A program made the position numbers and the translations under genes. 33,384 nucleotides of DNA, from assembly GCA_016201015.1 (NCBI GenBank), contig JACQDQ010000066.1, positions 1 to 33,384 of the forward strand, written 5' to 3'. This DNA comes from Pseudomonadota bacterium (GTDB lineage Bacteria; Pseudomonadota; Alphaproteobacteria; CACIAM-22H2). Position 1 is the stretch's first letter. Each line of letters opens with the position of its first letter. The notes beneath the pieces were generated by a model. It was given only the letters and a program-made list of their open reading frames with translations. It made no database searches and had not been told where the DNA came from. Of the stretch, positions 28,993 to 33,384 are shown in pieces.

Positions 28993-30032
28993 AGCCACAT
29001 CTCAAAGTCATGCAGCCGGGCCTGCATACGACAATCCAGGACGTTGGCCGCTTCGGCTTTCAGTCGGTCGGCGTGCCGGTCTCGGGGGCGCTCGAACTGG
29101 AGTGGCTGCGACTCGCCAACGCCCTGGTTGGCAATCCGCAAGAGACTGCGGGGTTCGAGATTCTTCTCGCCGGACCCAATTTCGAGGTCTGCGCCGATTC
29201 GGTTGTCGTCGCTGTCGCCGGCAGTGGTGCCGAGCTTGACATCCGGGGCGATCAGCCGCGGCGTGTTCCCGCGTGGCAGAGCGTCCGGCTGCGCCGCGGC
29301 CAGATCATTGGCGTGCGGGTGCCGCAGTCCGCTGCCTGCTGCTATCTGGCGGTGTCGGGGGGCTTCGCGATTGTGCCGTGTCTTGGCAGCCTGTCGACCT
29401 ATGTCCGCGGTGGGCTCGGTGGCTTCCAGGGGCGCGAGTTGCGGGCGGGCGATGAGGTTCCGTTGGCATTTGAGCGTGCGCCCGATCGGCCTGCGGCGCG
29501 GGCCGACGGCGCTGCGCTCGACCTGCCGCCGGGTCCTATTCGCGTGATCCTCGGTCCGCAGCGCGACTGTTTCACGGCGGCAGCGATCGATGCCTTTCTA
29601 GGCTCTGAGTACATCATCTCCGACAACGCCGATCGCATGGGTATGCGACTTGTCGGACCAACGCTGGCGCATCGCGACGGCTATGACATCGTCTCCGACG
29701 GCATCGCCACCGGTGCGATCCAAGTCCCGGGCAGCCGTCAACCCATCGTCCTTCTGGCCGACCATCAGACGACCGGCGGTTACCCCAAGGTGGCGACGGT
29801 CATCTCGGCCGACCTGCCGGCCGTCGGACGGCGTCGTCCTGGCGACCGCCTGCGCTTCACCGCCGTCGACGTCGCTACGGCCGAGCGGCTGCGGCGTGAG
29901 CGGGAGACATTGTTGCGCAAGGTGATCGAGCGGATCGAAGTCGTGCGTGACGACGGCGGCTTGGACTTGGACCGGCTCTACAAGGAAAATATCATCAGCG
30001 GAGTCGTCAGTGGATTCGACGGCACACCATAA
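28989..30032 (+). CDS. pxpC: 5-oxoprolinase subunit C (PxpC/KipA family)
   Basis: GTG start, 4-nt overlap with pxpB; 'PGLHTTIQDVGRFGFQSVGVPVSGALE', 'ADHQTTGGYPKVATVISADLP'. Confidence 0.92.
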   Translation: MKPHLKVMQPGLHTTIQDVGRFGFQSVGVPVSGALELEWLRLANALVGNPQETAGFEILLAGPNFEVCADSVVVAVAGSGAELDIRGDQPRRVPAWQSVRLRRGQIIGVRVPQSAACCYLAVSGGFAIVPCLGSLSTYVRGGLGGFQGRELRAGDEVPLAFERAPDRPAARADGAALDLPPGPIRVILGPQRDCFTAAAIDAFLGSEYIISDNADRMGMRLVGPTLAHRDGYDIVSDGIATGAIQVPGSRQPIVLLADHQTTGGYPKVATVISADLPAVGRRRPGDRLRFTAVDVATAERLRRERETLLRKVIERIEVVRDDGGLDLDRLYKENIISGVVSGFDGTP

Positions 30033-30069
30033 GCGTCGGGCGAGGCCGCTCCGACAGGCGCGACGCGAA

Positions 30070-30093
30070 GGCGCCGTGGCTGTGCCACGCGCC
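30070..30093 (+). other. GC-rich hairpin GGCGC(C)GTGGC-TGT-GCCACGCGCC
   Basis: 10-bp stem with one bulged C and 3-nt loop, between pxpC and the GntR-type gene; no U-tract. Confidence 0.3.
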
Positions 30094-30130
30094 GGCGGCA
30101 AGCAAGATCGCCTAGACTGCGAGGGCTGGC

Positions 30131-30879
30131 ATGGATCATCTCGAGCAGACCTATAAACGCAGCCGCATCCCGCTCTATCTCCAGGTCGCCGCCACGCTGC
30201 GGCGACGGATCGAGGATGGCCAATGGGAGGCCGGCCACAAGATTCCGACGCTCGAGGAGTTGGAGGAGGAGTTCCAGGTCGCGCGTGTCACGGTGCGCCA
30301 AGCCATCGATCTTCTGCAGAAGGAAGGCTTGGTCTGGCGCCAGCAAGGCAAGGGCACATTCGTCTCGCGCGAGCTCATCGACAAGCGCTGGCTGCGTCTG
30401 CGGCAGGACCTGTCCCGCTGGTCGCCTCGATCGAAGGCAATGTGCCGCGCTTCATTCCGGTCAAGGATCCGCCGGCATTGCCGCGCCTCGATCCCGGCGA
30501 CGGCACGCTGGCCGCGAACTATCACTATCTGCGCAGCGTGCAGTACCGCGACGGCGAGCCGTTCGGCATCGTCAGCATCCATCTCGAACGCAGCATCTAC
30601 GAACGGCACCGCGAGGCCTTCCACGCGCAGGCAGCGCTGCCTATTCTCTCGCGGCTCGACGGCGAACTCATCGGACGAGCGCATCAGACGATGGTGATCG
30701 GCAGCGCCGACACGGAGGCGGCGCATCTCTTGCGCGTTGCCCTCAACGCGCCGACCGCGGAGTGCCACTGCGTGGTGACGGACAAGCAGGACGTGGCGAT
30801 CTACGTGGCCGAGATCGTCTATCGCGGAGACTGCGTGCGCCTCGACGTCGATCTGCTGCGCAACGACCGGCACGAGTAG
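30131..30879 (+). pseudogene. GntR-family regulator (HutC-type, UTRA domain), frameshifted near 30415-30425
   Basis: wHTH in frame of 30131 ('SRIPLYLQVAATLRRRIEDGQW...EEFQVARVTVRQAIDLLQKEGLVWRQQGKGTFV'); UTRA continues in another frame ('LVASIEGNVPRFIPVK...'). Confidence 0.82.
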
Positions 30880-30901
30880 AGACCCGAGAAATAGTAAACG
30901 C

Positions 30902-31675
30902 ATGAGAATCTTGGTCGTCAATGCGAACACGTCCCAGTTCGTCACCGACATCGTCGCGGCAGAGGCGCGGCGCTCGGCGGCGCCGGGAACGGAGATCGTC
31001 GCGGTCACCGGCACCTTCGGGGCGCGCGTCATCGGCACGCGCAGCGAGAACGTGATCGCCGCACATGCGACGATGGCGTTGATGGCGGAGCATGCGCTGG
31101 GTTGCGATGCCGCGGTGATCGCCGTGTCCTACGATACCGGGCTCGATGGCGCGCGCGAGCTTTTGCCGATCCCGGTCGTCGGCATGACCGAGGCTGCGCT
31201 GCTGACCGGCTGCATGCTGGCCGGCAAGATCGGCGTGGTAACCTTCGGTCGTCGCGGCCTGCCGATGTATCAGGAGCTGGTCGAACGTCATCGCCTGGGT
31301 AGGCGCATCGCCGGTTGGCGTGCGCTCGAAGCGGCGGCAGCCTTCTCGCCGGGCGGCCAGCGCAAGGTGGACGCCGCGGTCATCGCCGCCGTGCTGTCGC
31401 TGATCGAGGCGGACGGCGCGGAGGCGGTCGTCATCGCCGGCGCGGTGATGGCTGGTGCGCCGCGGCGCCTGCAGCCGAAGGCGCCGGTGCCGTTGCTCGA
31501 TGGCGTGTCCTGCGGCGTGCGCCAGGCGGAGCTGTTGGCCCGTCTCGGCCTACCAAAGCCGACTGCCGGAAGCTACGCGCGGCTGCCGCGCCGCGAACTG
31601 ACGGCCGTGTCGCCCGCGTTGGTGGCGGCGTTTGGCGGCGCAGGGACCGCGCGCGCGAGACGGGCTAAGCGTTAA
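30902..31675 (+). CDS. Asp/Glu/hydantoin racemase superfamily protein, apparently without the two catalytic Cys
   Basis: 'MRILVVNANTS', 'AAVIAVSYDTGLDGARELLPIPVVGMTEAALLTGCMLAGKIGVVTFG'. Confidence 0.8.
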   Translation: MRILVVNANTSQFVTDIVAAEARRSAAPGTEIVAVTGTFGARVIGTRSENVIAAHATMALMAEHALGCDAAVIAVSYDTGLDGARELLPIPVVGMTEAALLTGCMLAGKIGVVTFGRRGLPMYQELVERHRLGRRIAGWRALEAAAAFSPGGQRKVDAAVIAAVLSLIEADGAEAVVIAGAVMAGAPRRLQPKAPVPLLDGVSCGVRQAELLARLGLPKPTAGSYARLPRRELTAVSPALVAAFGGAGTARARRAKR

Positions 31676-32441
31676 CAAGCTCCGGCAGCGTCACGACGGC
31701 GACTCCTGCCGCCTCGAGCGCGCGGCGCGCGGCGGTGGCGACGGCAATGGCGGCCGGTTCGTCGCCGTGGACGCACAGCGTTTCGACCCGGCGCTTGAGG
31801 CGTTTGCCGCTCGCCGCGACGATCTCGCCGTCGAGCGCCATGCGCACCGCGCGCTCCGCCGCGACCTGCGGGTCGCCGATGACGGCACCGGGCATCTTCC
31901 GCGAGACGAGATTGCCGTTATCGTTGTACATGCGGTCGATGAAGCCCTCGCGCGCCAGTTTGAGGCCGAGCCGCTCGGCCGCGCGCTCCATCTCGGAGTC
32001 GGGCAGCACGACATAGATCAGGTCGGGGTCGACGGTCTTGATGGCGCGGCCGATGGCCAGGGCGAGTTCGAGGTCCTCCGCCGCCATCGTGTAGAGCATG
32101 CCGTGCGCCTTGGCGTGCGTGGGCTTGAGGCCGGCATACCGCGCCATCGCCTGCAGGGCGCCGATCTGATAGACCACCGCGTACTCGGCGTCGCGCGGCG
32201 CCATGTCGATGCGCCGCCGGCCGAAGCCCCACAGATCGTTGAAGCCCGGGTGGGCGCCGATGCTGACGCCTTCCTGCTTCGCGCGGACGACGACCTGATG
32301 CATGACGTTGGCATCGCCGGCGTGGAAGCCGCAGGCGATGTTCGCCGAGCGCACGATCTTGAGCAGTCCTTCGTCGTCGCCCATCTTGAAGGCGCCGTAG
32401 CTTTCGCCCATGTCCGCGTTCAGATTGATCTTGTTGGCCAT
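31665..32441 (-). CDS. pxpA: 5-oxoprolinase subunit A (LamB/YcsF family), copy 2, intact
   Basis: Start set at MANKINLNADMGESYGAFKMGDDEGLLKIVRSANIACGFHAGD; ...CVHGDEPAAIAVA; 3' end overlaps the convergent racemase gene by 11 nt. Confidence 0.93.
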   Translation of the reverse strand: MANKINLNADMGESYGAFKMGDDEGLLKIVRSANIACGFHAGDANVMHQVVVRAKQEGVSIGAHPGFNDLWGFGRRRIDMAPRDAEYAVVYQIGALQAMARYAGLKPTHAKAHGMLYTMAAEDLELALAIGRAIKTVDPDLIYVVLPDSEMERAAERLGLKLAREGFIDRMYNDNGNLVSRKMPGAVIGDPQVAAERAVRMALDGEIVAASGKRLKRRVETLCVHGDEPAAIAVATAARRALEAAGVAVVTLPELVNA

Positions 32442-32479
32442 GCGACACCTTCCCTTGGCCGCCGGATTGGCGGACCGAT

Positions 32480-33384
32480 TCAGTACGAGCGCGGCATCCG
32501 CAGGATATGCTCGCCGATATAGCTGAGGATCAGATTGGTCGAGATCGGGGCAATCTGATAGAGGCGCGTCTCGCGCCATTTCCGTTCGACATCGTATTCG
32601 CGGGCGAAACCGAAACCGCCATGCGCCTGCAGACACGCCTCGGCGGCGTGCCAGGATGCCTCGGAGGCGAGCAGTTTGGCGATGTTGGCCTGCGCGCCGC
32701 ACGGCTGTCCGGCGGCGAATAGCGCGGTGGCGGAACGGTTCATGAGGTCGGCTGCCTCGGTTTCGGCATAGGCGCGGGCGATCGGAAACTGGACGCCCTG
32801 ATTTTGGCCGATCGGCCGGTCGAAGACGACGCGGCTCGCCGCGTAGTCGGCGGCCTTGCGAATGAAGAAGCGCGCGTCGCCGATGCATTCGGCGGCGATC
32901 AGCATGCGTTCTGCGTTCATTCCGTCGAGGATGTAGTGAAAGCCCTTGCCTTCCTCGCCGATGAGATTGTCCGCGGGCACCGTAGCGCCGTCGAAGAACA
33001 CTTCGGTGGTCTGGTGGTTGATCATGGCGTCGATCGGGCGGATGTCGAGGCCTTTGCCCAGGTTGTCACGGATGTCGAGCAACAGCACCGACAACCCGTC
33101 GCTCTTCTTGCGCACCTGGTCGGCCGGCGTGGTGCGCGCGAGCACCAGCATGAGGTCGGAGTTGAGCGCGCGCGAAGTCCACACCTTCTGGCCATAGAGG
33201 CGGTAGGCGTCGCCTTCGCGGACCGCGCGGGTCTTGAGCTTGGTCGTGTCCGACCCGGTGGTCGGCTCGGTCACGCCGAAGGCCTGCAGGCGCAAGCTGC
33301 CCTCGGCGATTTTCGGCAGGTACTCGCGCTTCTGCCGTTCGCTGCCATGCTTGAGGATCGATGCCATCGTATACATCTGAGCAT
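32480..33384 (-). CDS. Acyl-CoA dehydrogenase, N-terminal part beyond the window edge
   Basis: 'GVTEPTTGSDTTKLKTRAVREGDAYRLYGQKVWTSRA', 'ACLQAHGGFGFAREYDVERKWRETRLYQIAPISTNLIL'; frame open past 33376. Confidence 0.9.
   Translation of the reverse strand, partial: AQMYTMASILKHGSERQKREYLPKIAEGSLRLQAFGVTEPTTGSDTTKLKTRAVREGDAYRLYGQKVWTSRALNSDLMLVLARTTPADQVRKKSDGLSVLLLDIRDNLGKGLDIRPIDAMINHQTTEVFFDGATVPADNLIGEEGKGFHYILDGMNAERMLIAAECIGDARFFIRKAADYAASRVVFDRPIGQNQGVQFPIARAYAETEAADLMNRSATALFAAGQPCGAQANIAKLLASEASWHAAEACLQAHGGFGFAREYDVERKWRETRLYQIAPISTNLILSYIGEHILRMPRSY

Noticed and set aside
30070-30093. GC hairpin after pxpC as an intrinsic terminator
   Set aside because: Stem is good but there is no U-tract, and co-directional genes follow; kept only as a structural feature.
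1-33384. CRISPR arrays, tRNA/rRNA, transposases, phage genes
   Set aside because: None recognised on either strand; no spaced repeat arrays or mobile-element proteins in the ORF track.

Overview
GC-rich bacterial window, probably alphaproteobacterial (inferred from gene types and composition only). It is densely coding, with about 29 genes in operons. Left to right: (i) a NitT/TauT-type ABC importer (-); (ii) a complete livFGMHK branched-chain amino acid/amide ABC importer (-) whose livK has an in-frame TAG; (iii) a stand-alone molybdopterin hydroxylase large subunit (-); (iv) a + strand operon of PLP enzyme, glutaconate-type CoA-transferase A/B, LLM/F420-type oxidoreductase and dppD/dppF; (v) a convergent - strand operon dppA, M24 peptidase-like gene, dppB, dppC, overlapping dppF at its 3' end; (vi) a coenzyme F420 biosynthesis cluster (fbiC = cofG-cofH fusion with an in-frame TAG, cofC, cofD, cofE, F420:NADPH oxidoreductase); (vii) a 5-oxoprolinase (pxp) locus with a damaged pxpA, intact pxpB and pxpC, a frameshifted GntR/UTRA regulator, an Asp/Glu/hydantoin-racemase-family protein apparently lacking both catalytic cysteines, and a second intact pxpA; (viii) a partial acyl-CoA dehydrogenase. 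The most interesting points are the F420 cluster next to an LLM/CoA-transferase/peptide-transport module, four disrupted genes (two in-frame TAGs, one ~67-nt deletion, one frameshift) among intact neighbours, and the cysteine-less racemase homologue. No rRNA, tRNA, CRISPR array or transposase was recognised. All family assignments come from reading the translations, with no database search.
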